Part shown: positions 1 through 11,939 of the stretch, one piece after another
How the letters are laid out: the number at the start of each line of letters is the position of its first letter
Position numbering within the stretch: position 1 is the stretch's first letter
DNA from: Manduca sexta
Lineage: Eukaryota > Arthropoda > Insecta > Lepidoptera > Sphingidae
DNA length: 64,000 nt
Direction of reading: 5' to 3'
NCBI RefSeq assembly: GCF_014839805.1
Contig: NC_051116.1
Coordinates: forward strand, 7,297,556 to 7,361,555
The notes under the pieces: model-generated
Told to the model about the DNA's origin: nothing
Databases searched by the model: none
Seen by the model: only the letters and a program-made list of their open reading frames with translations
Position numbers and translations under genes: made by a program

Positions 1-1375
1 GTCACAATGTTCTTTGCTACATAGATAACCTTTTTAAAGAGTTGGATATAGGAAGGATGATAATTATGACCCTATCCTTTCAACTTGTTCAAAGGAGGTT
101 TATAGGCTGCTATAGTCTTGTCTACTGGTTGACAAGGTAAATTGGCTAGTAAGGATAGTTAAACCTGGTTGGTATTACTCCAAGTTGCAGTATCAACTTG
201 AGAATAATTAATTAGTTTCTTTAAACTTTAATATTTATATGTAATTTAATCAGATAAACTTACTACCGACGGATTTCCTAGTTTGGTTTAGCACAAGTGT
301 TTTTATAATAACCGACATTTTTAAATAAAAAATTAATAAGAACAAATGAAAAACATAAAGGGCAAAGTCTAAAAAGTAAACACAAAATATTGTATCACTT
401 GTCAGTTGTCATTTTGGCAGATATAATGTCACTTGAATTTGGCATAATGTACAATAGTTGCCATAAAAAACCTATTAAGTCAATTTTGTTGTTTTAACTT
501 TCGAAATATTAATTCAATTCATCCAATCATCATTATTCATCTCATTTTAATATTATGAATATTCCCTTATTATTTTATTTTTGGTTTGATTTACTTCTTA
601 AGGAGAAGGCAAAGGCTCTCGGCCTTACAGCCTAGTCTGTCAAATATAAGCTCCTAATGCTGACTTTGACAGAATAATATTTTTCAAAATACGAGTAGGC
701 AAAGGAAAATTAGATCACACAATTTTGTTTGACGTGTCGTAGATTTTCATAATTATGTAATATGGATTTACAAAACTCGAATTTTCGACAAGTTTAGTAA
801 ATATTAATGACTGGCATAATCTCACTCACTCACTCTGTTATAATTCTTTGCCTGGTTTCGCAAAACTTATTTCATATTATGTAAATAATTTTGACCATAC
901 ATTTGAATAAATAAATACACACGTTAAGTAGGTATCGCGCATTTGATTAAATAAATTGAGAACTGAGGCCAATAGACTTATTTCACACATTTATATTCAC
1001 TCAGAGTCCGAAAATTGGATAAAATATTGAAGCATGGAAATGCTACCGGTTATTCATAATACAAAATAATTGTATTTCTATAGGTATATTGTACTTTATT
1101 TTACTATTCCATACTATATTAGCATAAGAAAATTCGATATTACAAAAAATTACGATGCGGTTAAGTCTAAGTTGTTTACGAGTGTTAAATATATATAGCC
1201 GTGATGCAAATTCTTGACAACGTAGGTACCTACTCATATTGTCACCGACTATTTTGTACTCAGGACATGAATAACAATAACATGTTTTTGTTATTTGTGA
1301 AGTTAAACACTATTTAATGTACTTCTGATGCACCTATTATTATTATTTCTGCCTTAAGAGTCTCCCGAGTAAACA
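1..1375. other. no gene seen
   Basis: AT-rich sequence without a recognisable exon or repeat. Confidence 0.5.
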
Positions 1376-1384
1376 ATCTATTCA

Positions 1385-1690
1385 CTAAAACCTTCAAATA
1401 TAAATCTAGGTATACCTAATTGCATAGGTTCCCCCCAGAGGCAATTCTTGTGCGCTCGGTCTCCACACCAAACGCACACAGTTAAGAGTGTATGCCTCTT
1501 GGTTGCCAAATTCACATTGAGGTCTATAAGGGCTCGCGAACATCTCCCTTCCTTCTGCCCTCCTCCCATCCTAAGAGGTTTCCTTGTTATTCCTCAACTT
1601 CCGAATCGTCCTTCAGGGTCGTTAAGCCCGGGGATTCCAGTATCCCATTCGCGAGTTACCGCTGGTGTTAATTTGCGTCCGATACAAAAA
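1385..1690 (-). repeat. unclassified interspersed repeat
   Basis: Minus-strand gcatacactcttaactgtgt and tgtggagaccgagcgcacaa recur in diverged form at 4690-4805 (+). Read as protein the shared piece gives LTVC...CGD(R), with no recognised domain. It is less AT-rich than its flanks, consistent with an inserted element. Confidence 0.4.
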
Positions 1691-1783
1691 AAAATTACAT
1701 AGGTTAGTATCTAAGTTAATATTATTATGAATTAAATTTATCTGTATTGTATTGCGTTGTATAATCTAAACAAATTGAAATGT

Positions 1784-2045
1784 TACAAACACATCACGCC
1801 TTTACTCCCGCAAGACTTGGCAGGGGTGCAACTATGGCACAGAATTTTTGCTATGGTTGTTCGGCCCCATGGCACAGGGGCGAGCTAATCACCACACCTG
1901 GCACAAAGTTGAGATTCTGGGCTACAATTATCCAGCAAAATATAATATCATTTTCCACGGCCCGAGTTCGGATCTAAGACTTCAGATCTGTGGTTGCACC
2001 GCGCACGTAATGCAACCACACCGAGGTAGTCAACTCTATCTCGTA
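1784..2045 (-). mobile_element. tRNA-derived SINE (group C), diverged
   Basis: Read on the minus strand it starts with a tRNA-like head (gactacctcggtgtgg as A box, agatccgaactcggg as decayed B box) and ends in a tail resembling the common lepidopteran 'ggcaggggtgc...' SINE end. Confidence 0.5.
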
Positions 2046-2049
2046 TAAT

Positions 2050-3560
2050 CTAATTTATTACTTATATTATATTTATTAGTTTTATTTACATTATTGTACA
2101 CATAGGTAGGTACCTATTTCTTTTTATTATTTAATGTTTTGTCGAGTAGAAATATTTCTTGGAGGAATGGAAACGTGGGTATTTTGAAGATAGAACGAGC
2201 GATGATAGAAATTAATTCACATTGGATCTTTGTGGTGCGAAATTTTCCATAGGTCCTAAAGATTCCCGCCTTTTTTAATTCCGTAACTGACAATGTACTT
2301 TTTTTTGGTACGTATTCCTTTTTTAAATTCTAACTGACAACGGCAATTACTTTGTAGGTATTTATGCCACCTACATAGTTTGTAAATAATGTTATTACCT
2401 TTAAAATACGCTTTAATGTCGATATAAATTCCTACATCGTGGTAATGTTTCCTGCGAATTAACATTTACACCACGTTTGCTGAGCCGAAAAATGTAGGAG
2501 TCACGTAGAATGAGTCAGTCAAGTTTGGCTTGAGGTGACCAGGGTTTTGTGGAAAGCTGAATAGGCTGTATGAAAGACTAACTATGCCAATTCTTGTTGT
2601 TTATGAATTTGTTTGATTCAATCTGAAGGTTTTTTATATCGAGTCTACCACGGCTTTATGGCTGCCTGTGTCGGCATATCGTCTCATAAGCTTTATCTAC
2701 GTATTTTTTTGCTATTATCTGATCCATGATGTAATAAATAATAATGATAGAAATATTAATGGATTATTAACAAAATATTATGAACCGGGTGAAGATTACG
2801 AATTTAGACCACAGTACCTAATTTTATTATTTTTTACATACCATTACGATGTTATATATTAAATAAAACCTTTCATATTTTTTTGGTATGCCTATAATGG
2901 CATAATTGAAAAACATGGCCAATTTTTTTATATTGACCCTACTGCAACCGGTGAAAATACACGTATCCATAAGATAAAAAAAAATGTCTACTTTATCAGT
3001 ACACCCAAATAACAATCAGGACACATGGTCACAACAACGCATTATCAATTCATACGATGGGAAAATGACATCGGCAAAACGGCGCTCCGTTCTAGACATC
3101 AAAGCTAGGTCCCAAATTAGGCGTCACGAAAATGGTCTACGATTTACAATGCAGGTGTCGTCGGTCATACTAATACATTAATCATATGACCTAGATAGCG
3201 ACCGATTAACACAGAAAGGCTGTGACAGAGCTTTGGAGAATTTGGGCCAAGGTTTTCAAGACTAATTCTAGGGTTTCAAGTGGAATTTGAAGAGGGAAAG
3301 TGAGTAAACAGGTATTTAATTACTAAGCTTTATTCGTTTTTGTAAAACAGGCACCTGTTAAGCAGTAGGACAGTATTAAGTACAGATCTTGTTATAATTT
3401 GTGTTGATTTTCAGATAGAAATGTGATAAAGATATCGGGAGGATTTTTGATAATTTTTACGGCTGAGAATTGGAATAGAATGCTTTAAAAGGAGTTGATG
3501 TAAGATAGATGCCCAGTCGTATTAACACTAATACTTAATATAACATTAGATATAAAACAA
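2050..3560. other. no gene seen
   Basis: AT-rich. The 65-codon frame at 2984-3181 (+) has mixed composition (KARSQIRRHENGLRF) but no recognised family or splice context. Confidence 0.45.
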
Positions 3561-3571
3561 CATCATCATCA

Positions 3572-3887
3572 TCAGCCCTATTATGTATATACTGTCCCAC
3601 TGCTGAGCACGGGCCTCCTCTACTACTGAGAGGGATTAGGCCTTAGTCCACAACGCTGGCCTAGTGCGGATTGGTAGACTTCACACACCCTCGAAATTCC
3701 TATAGAAAACTTCTCAGGTATGCAGGTTTCCTCACGACGTTTTCCTTCACCGTAAAGCAAGCGATAATTCACAAAGAATACACACATATTTTTTTAGAAA
3801 AGTCAGAGGTCTGTGCCCTTGGGTTTTGAACCTGTGGACATTCGTCTTGGCAGTCCGTTCCAAAACCAATTAAGCTATCACCGCTTT
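3572..3887 (-). mobile_element. tRNA-derived SINE (group A), near full length
   Basis: Same family as 42171-42476, reversed. It runs from the catc repeat tail and atcagccct through gtaggtttcctcacga-type body to gctatcaccgctt. The B box is decayed (gggttttgaacc reversed). The (cat)n at 3560 is the SINE's tail. Confidence 0.85.
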
Positions 3888-4193
3888 TTTAGATATAAAA
3901 CAAAAAATGTTTAACTGGGTTGTTAATTTGCTTTTCTGATTTTGGTAAAGGTAATTAATCACGTAAATTAAATTCTAGGTGATACAGCGTCAGTCCATGG
4001 GTAACATATTACGCTCTTTTGATTGCTTTCCATAAAAGGAGCTAAATTATGAACAGCTACGATCCTGTTCTATAATTAAATATGCAATTTCGAAAGGGGC
4101 AAATCTCATAAATATCAAATATCTAGAAATGTATATATAATAACAAATAACAAAATTTCTGTAATTTTTATTTGCTAATTGAACTCACATTAT

Positions 4194-4685
4194 GATTTCT
4201 TATGTTTACGCGAATGTTAGATATTAAAATTAAACTATTTTATCGCGGTTTTAATATTTTTCTTTTTCGAAGACTCTGCAGCCTTCATGGTTACGGGGGG
4301 ATTGAGGTGTTGTTCATCCGCAAAGTCAAAGATACAATATCTACCTACATTTGACAATTATACAACCTTTTAAATTTTTTAGCTGTTGGTGGTCCGATCT
4401 GCGCAGAATGAGCTCACAGTATCTTGAAGTCTGGCAGCCGGTCTTTTGGGTTCCGATTTAATTAAATGTAGAACTGGATCCCAGGCTTGTGCAAGCTTCC
4501 AACCATCTTCCCTATTGAAATTAGGATTTTTTTTAATCTCAATAGCCTCGCGAATCATCCCAGGCAGGAATCGGTGTTACAAACGGTACATAGACGATAC
4601 TTTCACAATTTTATCATCTGACAAAATAACTGCATTTTTAAATGACTTTAACTCTATCAATAATAAAATCCAATTTACTATGGAA
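4194..4685. mobile_element. Penelope-like element remnant, inverted, with RT YIDD fragment
   Basis: 4194-4578 is the minus-strand 3' end of the same PLE family as at 47 kb: terminal motif, cgcggt, HHR-like module, tail and the last codons of the nuclease. At about 4579 it joins head-to-head a plus-strand reverse transcriptase fragment reading RYIDDTFTILSSDK and FNSINNKIQFTME. This covers the catalytic YxDD box and downstream conserved block of Penelope-type RT. The right end stops abruptly at 4685 against another repeat, so the plus arm is truncated. The chimeric frame through the junction is not a real protein. Confidence 0.8.
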
Positions 4686-4689
4686 CCGT

Positions 4690-4810
4690 GGCAGGCAACC
4701 ATGAGGTATACAAACTTAACTGTGTGCCTAGGGTCGCGACATATGTATCCACGTGCATGGGCGTGCATTCAGTGTGGAGATCGAACGCAGAAGACTCTCT
4801 CGGAGGGAGG
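4690..4810 (+). repeat. unclassified interspersed repeat
   Basis: Diverged second copy of the repeat at 1385-1690, opposite strand. It sits between the PLE remnant and the LINE C-terminal fragment, so three elements abut within 900 bp. Confidence 0.4.
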
Positions 4811-4837
4811 GGCGGGGGTTAGTTAGGGTGGATTGGG

Positions 4838-5100
4838 CATTTGGAGAGGATGGATGATAGGAGATTGACAAAGAGGATATATAAGGCGAATGTGGATGGA
4901 AGAGCCGGTAGGGGTCGACCGCACCGAACCTTCGAATGTCAGATATCTGACATTCTTAGTCAAGGCAAGGTCAAAAATACCCTGAATTGAGGGGTCGCAT
5001 GAAAAGATTAATGAAGGTGGAGGAAGCGAGAGAAGTATGCCAGAATCGTGCAAAGTGGCAATCCGTAGTCACTGCCTTCCGCTATGGGATAAAAGCTTAT
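4838..5100 (+). pseudogene. LINE ORF2 C-terminal fragment
   Basis: The frame beginning GHLERMDDRRLTKRIYKANV and continuing GRAGRGRPHRTF, with DILSQGKVKNT, matches the post-RT tail typical of non-LTR retrotransposons (basic GRGRP box). After a TGA and a frameshift the tail resumes as RMKRLMKVEEAREVCQNRA then KWQSVV. The fragment has in-frame stops, so it is dead. Its LINE clade cannot be set from this piece. Confidence 0.65.
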
Positions 5101-5104
5101 ATTA

Positions 5105-5845
5105 TGTATGTAATAAAACTTACCCAGTTTTTTATACGTGACAGTTAATCTACAAGTTAATTGTGACTCATCGCATAAGATATGTAAATGTCACTTCCTG
5201 CTCGTGATGTGATCGTGTTGAATCACTGTGTACAGTTGGGTTAAAGCCTTTCCTGAAATTATTAAAACTGGGGTATTTGAGTCAAGCGTTACAGCGAAGG
5301 TTTAAGTTTTAAACTAATTGTTAAACGTTGACCGTCTTATACATTTACTTGAACATTGTGGAATAGGCAGTTAGAATTTTTTTAGGTCTAATAAGTTCAT
5401 ATAAGATAAAAAAAAAAACAAATAACCCTATGAATAATGATATTAAAAGAAAAACTATATGTATGTAAAAACTGCACCTATTTTTTTATAGTTTTATTGC
5501 AGTAAAAAAAATTATACAAAAATAAATTATATCACAAGCATCATTAAATACAAGAATTACAAGGAGTTTCCAAACTAGGTGAGTATCTTTGGAAATATTG
5601 TATCATATCGAACTATACCTACGAGTAAACACATCCATTTATATGCAAAATTAATCGTATAAGTACCACATGATTTATGGATCCCTGTTACTTGACAAGT
5701 AATACTATTTGGTATGTATGGTGAGTAGTGCTGCCAAAATTAACGGTAGAAAGTTACTGAACATTGTACAATGAATGGTTTTTTAAATGTTATAAGGTAC
5801 CGCACGATGTTAATTTGTTTCCGAAAAACACTCTATGAAAATAAT
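5105..5845. other. no gene seen
   Basis: AT-rich. A ttattgcag ... ctag|gtgagt pair at 5504-5580 mimics an exon but encloses poly(A)-rich sequence. Confidence 0.5.
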
Positions 5846-5850
5846 ATAAA

Positions 5851-6088
5851 TTGCTGGTGGTAGGATATATTTTATATCCGCTCGGATAGCGTATACAAGG
5901 TGTGAAAACGTGCCATAGCGGAACACGTGTGTCGCGATCCGGGATCAGCCTGAGTATATCCGGTTAACGGGCCGGCATAATTGTGTCGACTGTCGAGGGT
6001 TAATCATCTCTAGTCAGTCGTCATTGGACCTTTCTCCACTCATCATCAGGTGAAGAAGGATCCCTTTGCCGTGCTTGTAAAAAAAAAT
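5851..6088 (+). mobile_element. LINE-tail-like retroposon (group F)
   Basis: Begins ctggtggtaggatatatttt, continues with ggcataattgtgtcgactgt and ends in an A-rich tail. A second copy lies at 6965-7205 and fragments at 39.1, 50.4, 55.5 and 61.0 kb. Confidence 0.7.
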
Positions 6089-6254
6089 AAACAGTTATGA
6101 AAGAAGTGTATTGAGTGTCAATTTCATAGTAGTGTTTTTCAAAACAGTGCTATTTATTCCATGATTATAACAATTAAGAGAGAGAGGACGTGTAAAGGTG
6201 GGTTGCAAAACGGACTTGACCGTGAGTAATACCGCAGGCAAAAGCTAGCATATC

Positions 6255-6448
6255 TATACTAATATTATATAGAGGAAACGTTTGTGAGATTCCTTGTAGA
6301 TTTGTAGGGGTTAATATTTTAACTACTGAACTGAATTTTAAAAATCTTTTACTATTACGAAGCTATATTACTCCTGAGTTCCATAGGGTATTTTATCCTG
6401 GAATAATCTTGTCCATTCGTAAGAAGCCGCAGACAAAATCTAGTAATA
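6255..6448 (-). mobile_element. degenerate retroposon fragment (group H)
   Basis: Reversed copy of the abundant lepidopteran repeat with 'cgcggc...tttatcccgg...ctgagttc...tttataatattagta' layout. actaatattatatagagg at the left is its 3' end. Confidence 0.5.
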
Positions 6449-6732
6449 TAAAATGCTAATTCTGATGCGTATCATTCATCCAAACATGGTAAACAACAAT
6501 AAATAAAAACCATATCGGGCATGTTTGTGTTGATGGAAGTAGATAAATAGGGGGGGAGGGGGTCAGACAAATGCCAATGTTAATTAGATCATACATGTTG
6601 TAATAAATGCAGTGTGCAACGATAAGTGGGACAGTGAGAAATAAATAAAATGTGAACGAGATTTACGGAATAAAGTAATGTTTGTATTTCATAATGAACT
6701 GAATAATAATCGGTTATGGAGTAGTAATCTTG

Positions 6733-6953
6733 GTGAATTATCGCTTGCTTCAACGGTGAAGGAAAACATCGTGAGGAAACCTGCATACCTGAGAAGTTCT
6801 CTATAGGAATTTCGAGGGTGTGTGAAGTCTACCAATCCGCACTAGGCCAGCGTGGTGAACTAAGGCCTAATCCCTCTCAGTAGTAGAGGAGGCCCGTGCT
6901 CAGCAGTGGGCAAGTATATAATACAGGGCTGATATTATTATTATTATTATTAT
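6733..6953 (+). mobile_element. SINE group A, 5'-truncated
   Basis: Body from tgaattatcgcttgcttca to gggctgatattattattatt. The tRNA head is missing, as expected from incomplete reverse transcription. It ends in a (att)n tail. Confidence 0.88.
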
Positions 6954-6964
6954 GGAGTAGAAAG

Positions 6965-7205
6965 CTGGTGGTAGGATATATTTCATATCCGCATGGATAG
7001 CGACCACCGTACACAAGGTGTTACCCGCTATAGTCGCCCTCGTGTTCCACGTTCTGGAATGGGACTGTGTATATCCTGTTCCAACAGGCTGGTATCATTG
7101 TGTTGACTGCCGAGAGCTAATCAGTCGTCAGTCGTCATTCTATTGAACCTAACTTCACTTACCATCAGGTGTAGTGGGGTCACTTTTCTCAAATAAAAAA
7201 AAAAA
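6965..7205 (+). mobile_element. LINE-tail-like retroposon (group F)
   Basis: Closest relative of 5851-6088: gctggtggtaggatatattt start and poly(A) end. It lies in tandem order 12 bp after a SINE. Confidence 0.7.
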
Positions 7206-7254
7206 ACAAACTAAGCAGATTACATTTTCTTTTGTCTGTAATAAATAAAAAAAA

Positions 7255-7430
7255 AATATGATATCGACAAATGAGCATACGATTCGCCTGATGGTAAATA
7301 ACAGCAAAACGTATCGACGCCCATAAATATTTGTAATACCAGTAGCCAGAGATGAGTTGCCGGCCTTTTAGGAGGGAACACGCTCTTTTGAAGGTTGCCA
7401 GGTCGTATTTGACCAGAAACGTTTTTCTTT
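7255..7430 (-). mobile_element. LINE fragment (group E)
   Basis: Contains gattcgcctgatggtaaata, agatgagttgccggcctttt and aggagggaacacgctctttt, a well-known lepidopteran LINE segment in reverse. A related diverged copy is at 12370-12790. Confidence 0.65.
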
Positions 7431-7729
7431 TATTATTTCTTTGAATGACGAGACGAGCTTGTCATTCGCTTGATGCTAAGCGATATCGTCCATAAACAAT
7501 AGAAACACCATCCAAAACCTTGAATTACAAAGTATTGTTTAATATTCCGCCACGCTCGAAATCCTGAGACATGAGATGTTAAGTCTCTTTATGTCCAGTA
7601 GTTACACTGGCTACAATGTCCTTCACACCGGAACACAACAGTCACTACACACTGCTGCTTGGCGGCAGAAATAGACATTGTGGTGGTATCTACCCAGGCG
7701 GACTCTCACATATGAGAGACCTACCTGAA
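7430..7729 (-). mobile_element. LINE 3'-end-like retroposon (group D)
   Basis: Near-complete reversed copy of the family also seen at 11940, 46768 and 54318: gacgagacgagcttgtcatt, gtctacaatgtccttca-type body and a tctcacatatgagagac palindromic end. Confidence 0.75.
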
Positions 7730-7739
7730 TATACTATGT

Positions 7740-8160
7740 ATGTACAAATCTAGCTATAATGTTATACGTCTCCAAACTTCGTAGCTCCATGTTCAGCTAA
7801 TTACTAAGGTCAGTATAGATAACTCTACACAACGAAAAGGGAAATTAGGTCTCGTTCCAAACGATCATGTTTCATTCATTACGTGATGATTATTTTCGTT
7901 GAATCATAAAAATAATAGCACAATTGCAGGTTCTGCAATGAGTCATATGGAAACATTTCTGCAATTGTAGTAATAGGTATATATACAGAAATCAAGTAAC
8001 AGATTCACTTTCAAATCTAAAGTTCGGATGCTTTTCGCCAATTGTGTAGCAGATTCAAACATAAAAGTGTCTGGAAAATATTATATTTTATATTAAGTAT
8101 ATATTTTATAGTATAAGTATCTGTATTTATGTAAAATGTTTTATATATTTTTATTACCTA
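7740..8160. other. no gene seen
   Basis: AT-rich, no recognised element. Confidence 0.5.
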
Positions 8161-8163
8161 AAC

Positions 8164-8670
8164 AGCTTCCGCCCGCAGCTTCGCCCGCGTGGATTTCGGA
8201 CTTCAAAAATGGAGGAGGTGCTCAATTTGTCGGGATGTTTTTTTAATGTATGGTGGTATGCAGGTGGTCCGATTGTCCGGTCAGGGTCTGATGATGGGAT
8301 CCTGGTGAAATCGAAGGAACTTTTAACCATTAAGGTTGCACACGCGACGGAACCTTAAAAAATGCAGTAACTTCTCCCGTTTTCCCAACATTTCCCTTCA
8401 CTGCTCTGCTCCTATTAATTGTAGCGTGATGAAAAGTATACTATAACCAGCTCAGGAGTATGAAAAATAATTGTACCAAGTTTCGTTAAAATCTGTCGAG
8501 TAGTTTTTGTTTCTATAACGGTTATACATAGTACATACAGACAGACAAAAATTTTACTAATTGCATTTTTGGCATCAGTATCGATCCCTAATCACCCCCT
8601 GATAGTTATTTTGGAAATATATTTCATGTACAGAATTTACCACTCTACAGATTTATTATAAGTATAGAAG
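8164..8670 (+). mobile_element. retroposon 'gcttcgcccgcgtgg' type (group G)
   Basis: Starts agcttccgcccgcagcttcg, continues with a conserved block to gtgaaatcgaaggaa, and ends with acagacagacaaaaatttta and a tail shared almost base for base with 53589-54240. Between these blocks the two copies differ by indels. Confidence 0.75.
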
Positions 8671-8689
8671 AAGATAGATATACTATTGT

Positions 8690-8812
8690 CTTATTTATTT
8701 TTTATTGTACTTACACCCACACTGTCTCATCTATGCATCAAAGGTTTACTGTTAGAAAATGTCTCAGGCATTAAGTCCACCTGTATATATCTACTGTATT
8801 AAATAAATAAAT
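8690..8812 (+). mobile_element. LINE 3' end (group K)
   Basis: ggcattaagtccacctgtat followed by ttaaataaataaataaaa is the common lepidopteran LINE 3' terminus with a (taaa)n tail. Confidence 0.55.
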
Positions 8813-8819
8813 AAAAATA

Positions 8820-9080
8820 TATAGCTTTATGTCTGCAGCTCCTTCCACGTAGAATTCTAACCTAAGTGTTAAAGTAAATTAGTTCAAATGATACTTTCGA
8901 TATCTATGTTTTTCATGAAGCAAAGCATATATTTTGCTCCCAATTAAAAATATACATAGCATATACCGTGACACGGTCTACTCGTGTACCAAATCCTTTT
9001 AACTGTTACTGAGTTTACTTCGAACAAACATTTAAAAATATCCACAAACTTTCTCATTTACAATATTAGTAAGGTAGAAT
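8820..9080 (+). mobile_element. degenerate retroposon (group H)
   Basis: Begins agctttatgtctgcagctcc and ends tttctcatttacaatattag and taagg, the decayed start and end of the H family. Confidence 0.45.
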
Positions 9081-9084
9081 AAGA

Positions 9085-9480
9085 TATAGACTTTGTACGT
9101 AGATAACAAGGAACGAATGGGTAAATAAATTGTTGCATTGAAGTCACCTTTATAAAACGTATTTGTGGTAGAGATGAAGTAATCAATGACTGCATTGGTC
9201 TTATTATAAGTTATTTGTAACTTGCACGCGCATTGATAACGAGCAAAATCGCTTCTAAGAACTAAATTGCTTGTTTATAACTATACTGCTCCTTTAAAGT
9301 TCTGTGAGCCTGGTACTTCGAGTAGACAGCGACTATTCACAGCTCAGCGTCGTAAAATGTATTGATTACTGGAGTCTTAGTGGCGAGTGTGAGAGCGGAA
9401 AAGTAAATTTCTAAAGGTTGAAGAATTATTGTTAATCCAGTTTAACCGAATCTAAGGGTCAAATAGACTAACAATAAATA
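9085..9480. other. no gene seen
   Basis: No recognised repeat or exon. Confidence 0.5.
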
Positions 9481-9485
9481 GTAAT

Positions 9486-9801
9486 AGCGGCGATAGCCTA
9501 GTTGTAAAACGGACTGCCGAATCGAATGTCCGCAGTTTCAAATCCCAAGGGCACACACCATTGACTTTTTTAGAAATTATGTGTGTATTCTTTGTGAATT
9601 ATCGTTTGCTTTAACGGTAAAGGAAAACATTGTGAGGAAACCTGCATACCTGGGAAGTTCTCAACAGGAATTTTGAGAGTGGTAAAGTCTACCAATCCGT
9701 ACTACAGCGTGGTGGATTGAGGCCTTAACTCTTTTGGTAGTGAAGGAGAAATTTGCTCAGCAGTGGGCAGTATATAATACAGGGCTGGTATTATTATTAT
9801 A
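9486..9801 (+). mobile_element. SINE group A, full length
   Basis: Carries the tRNA-like A box (tagcctagttg) and a decayed B box (agtttcaaatccc), the full body and an (att)n tail at 9788. Moderately diverged. Confidence 0.88.
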
Positions 9802-9856
9802 ATTCTCGACTTAGGGCTGATATCATTGAACTCAATATTACTTTATCCAAAACGTG

Positions 9857-10163
9857 GGGGGCCGTTCAAGTATTACGTAACGCAATTTTTGAAAATTTTT
9901 AACACACCCCCTGTAACACGCCGTAACGTTCTCCTGTACGCTCCCGCTCCCCATCTAAAAGTTACGTAACTCTAAAGTGTAATTATTTTTCTAATATTCA
10001 ATAACGTTATGGAAAGTCGCTACAATTATTTTAAAATAAAAAAAAACAATGTTACATAACGCGTTGTACGAACCCTCCCTGTCGGCTCTGTAACGCATCG
10101 TAACGTTTTACGAGACCCCCCCTCCCCCCAAATTACGTTACGTAATACTTGAACGACCCCTGG
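9857..10163. mobile_element. MITE with long terminal inverted repeats
   Basis: About 305 bp with inverted ends: ggggccgttcaagtattacg at the left and the complement of ggggtcgttcaagtattacg at the right, extending through taacg. Interior repeats of 'taacg' and C-rich tracts are themselves partly symmetric. No coding potential, so it would need a transposase from elsewhere. The superfamily is not assigned. Confidence 0.8.
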
Positions 10164-10169
10164 ATAGAG

Positions 10170-10980
10170 AGCGAGCTACGTATCAAATAGCGGAATCTCG
10201 CTCCCACCTGACACCTAAATGTGAACAACAAATCAATAGTTATATCAATTATCTTGTATAATTAAGTATAACGCAAAAGTGTAATAATATAAGGAACAAA
10301 TTGTAAACTCATTGAAAAAAAAAACCCTGGATAGAACCTTAAAGCCAGTACTGCCGGCGTACAACAATAAAACTAGAAATACCAAAGGCATTTAAAATAA
10401 AAATATTCTAAGCTATATCCTAAGAATCCTTTGTTTTAATATTTTTAGAAATGACCTATTTAATAATGGTGATGCAGAATCTTCTTGTATTGCACATTGC
10501 GTTTTTTTTAACCGACCACATTGTGGTTATTCTTTTGTTTATCTTTTACAGGTTATTTTCCATTATTATTGTTCTAATACTAGGTGTTTAGTAGAGGGTT
10601 TGCTTGACTTAAATTATAATAGTTTATATGTGCAGATTGTTTATTAGTATATTTGGCTGGCTGGTCGTAAATATGAAATATATTACAAGAAATACTAGTT
10701 TGCGGATTTAAAAGCGATTAAATATATACTAGGAAGCTATGCTGTAGCGGGATAGCGAAGAGGTAAAAGGTTCTGACATTTAAGTATAAATGAAAAATAA
10801 AAGTTATATAATACCGGTTCTTTCATATTTATTGAAATTATTCGTTCTGTAATATGTCTTTAATTAAATTACTTCGATGTTCACAATACACACGGAGCCT
10901 AGTATGGAGAACGCTGTAAAAATGAAATTGATAGATAACTAAATATGTAATAAAATCCTTTCATTCAGTGCTGGATGAAT
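10170..10980. other. no gene seen
   Basis: AT-rich intergenic-like sequence. Confidence 0.5.
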
Positions 10981-10984
10981 GAAA

Positions 10985-11138
10985 CCTAGAGTTTCGGCCA
11001 CGGTGGCTAATCTCAACGGAGATCAACCATGTAGGAGATATTACAGTGCACAAGTCTATGCAATAAACAAGCGCTCTCTGTTCCTTCACTCTCATAGTCC
11101 AGTGAGACGGCAATCCGACTTGACCGGAGAGATATCAG
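10985..11138 (-). mobile_element. SINE group B fragment
   Basis: Reversed 3' part of the family seen at 56490-56770: ctaatctcaacggagatcaa, gagatattacagtgcacaag, gttccttcactctcatagtc. The ORF across it is repeat sequence, not a gene. Confidence 0.75.
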
Positions 11139-11289
11139 GTGAGAAATTCAGTACTACGCTAAGATTATGAAGCAGTAAGACTATTGTTGTATTTTTCCTT
11201 GCATATAAAGTTTGTTGACATTTCTTTGATGGCGACGCATTTAATAAGCGCAATAAAATGCCTCCAGTCTTATTGTGATGAATCATGAC

Positions 11290-11805
11290 AATATCTATAC
11301 TTCTATACTATTATAGAAAGCTGAAGTGTTTGTTTGAACGCGCTAATCTCAGGAACTACTGGTACGAATTAACATATTTTAGTGTTGAATAGCCCCATCG
11401 GATAGCCCATTTATCGAGGAAGGCTATCGGCTATATAACATCACGCTATGACCAATAAGGACGGAGCATCAATGAAAAATGTTGTAAAAACGGGAATTTA
11501 TTCCTTCGAGAGCTTCCGCTGCGTGCTCTGAGTAAACGGTTAAAGTTACGCGACAATCATGTATGACGGAATTGTTTCCTTTAAGTTCTAAAAAATATAT
11601 TATAAAACAAAGTCCTCCACCGCATCTGTCTGCCTGTCTGAATGCTATATACTCAAAAGCCACCCAACGGATTTCGATGAAATTTGGTATGGAGATAGTT
11701 TAAGACCCGGAAGAATAATTTTCGTCCCGGGAAAATATATAGTGGGATTTTAATCCCGGAAAAACATTGTCACGCGGGCGGATTCACGAGTAAGAGCTAG
11801 TATTT
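11290..11805 (-). mobile_element. two adjacent retroposon remnants (groups H and G)
   Basis: 11290-11480 and 11600-11805 are H-type pieces (tggcttttgagtat, tcccggg, cacgcgggcgg; ends at ctagtattttat). 11490-11600 matches the middle of group G reversed (caatcatgtatgacggaat). This suggests an old composite or nested insertion. Confidence 0.5.
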
Positions 11806-11939
11806 TATATGATAGATGACTAATGGGTGAGATTACGTGATCTTACTCAAGGTCTGTGGTTACATAGTTATGAATCATCAATAAAATTGTATTTTACAGT
11901 GCAATAAAAGTAATAAGCACTTATTAATCGATCAATGCC

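Noticed and set aside
4446..4826. 126-codon ORF as one protein
   Set aside because: A chimera of antisense PLE tail, an RT fragment and an unrelated repeat; only the YIDD part is genuine coding ancestry.
5504..5580. Exon between ttattgcag and ctag|gtgagt
   Set aside because: Interior starts with taaaaaaaa, has stops in the frames examined and is extremely AT-rich.
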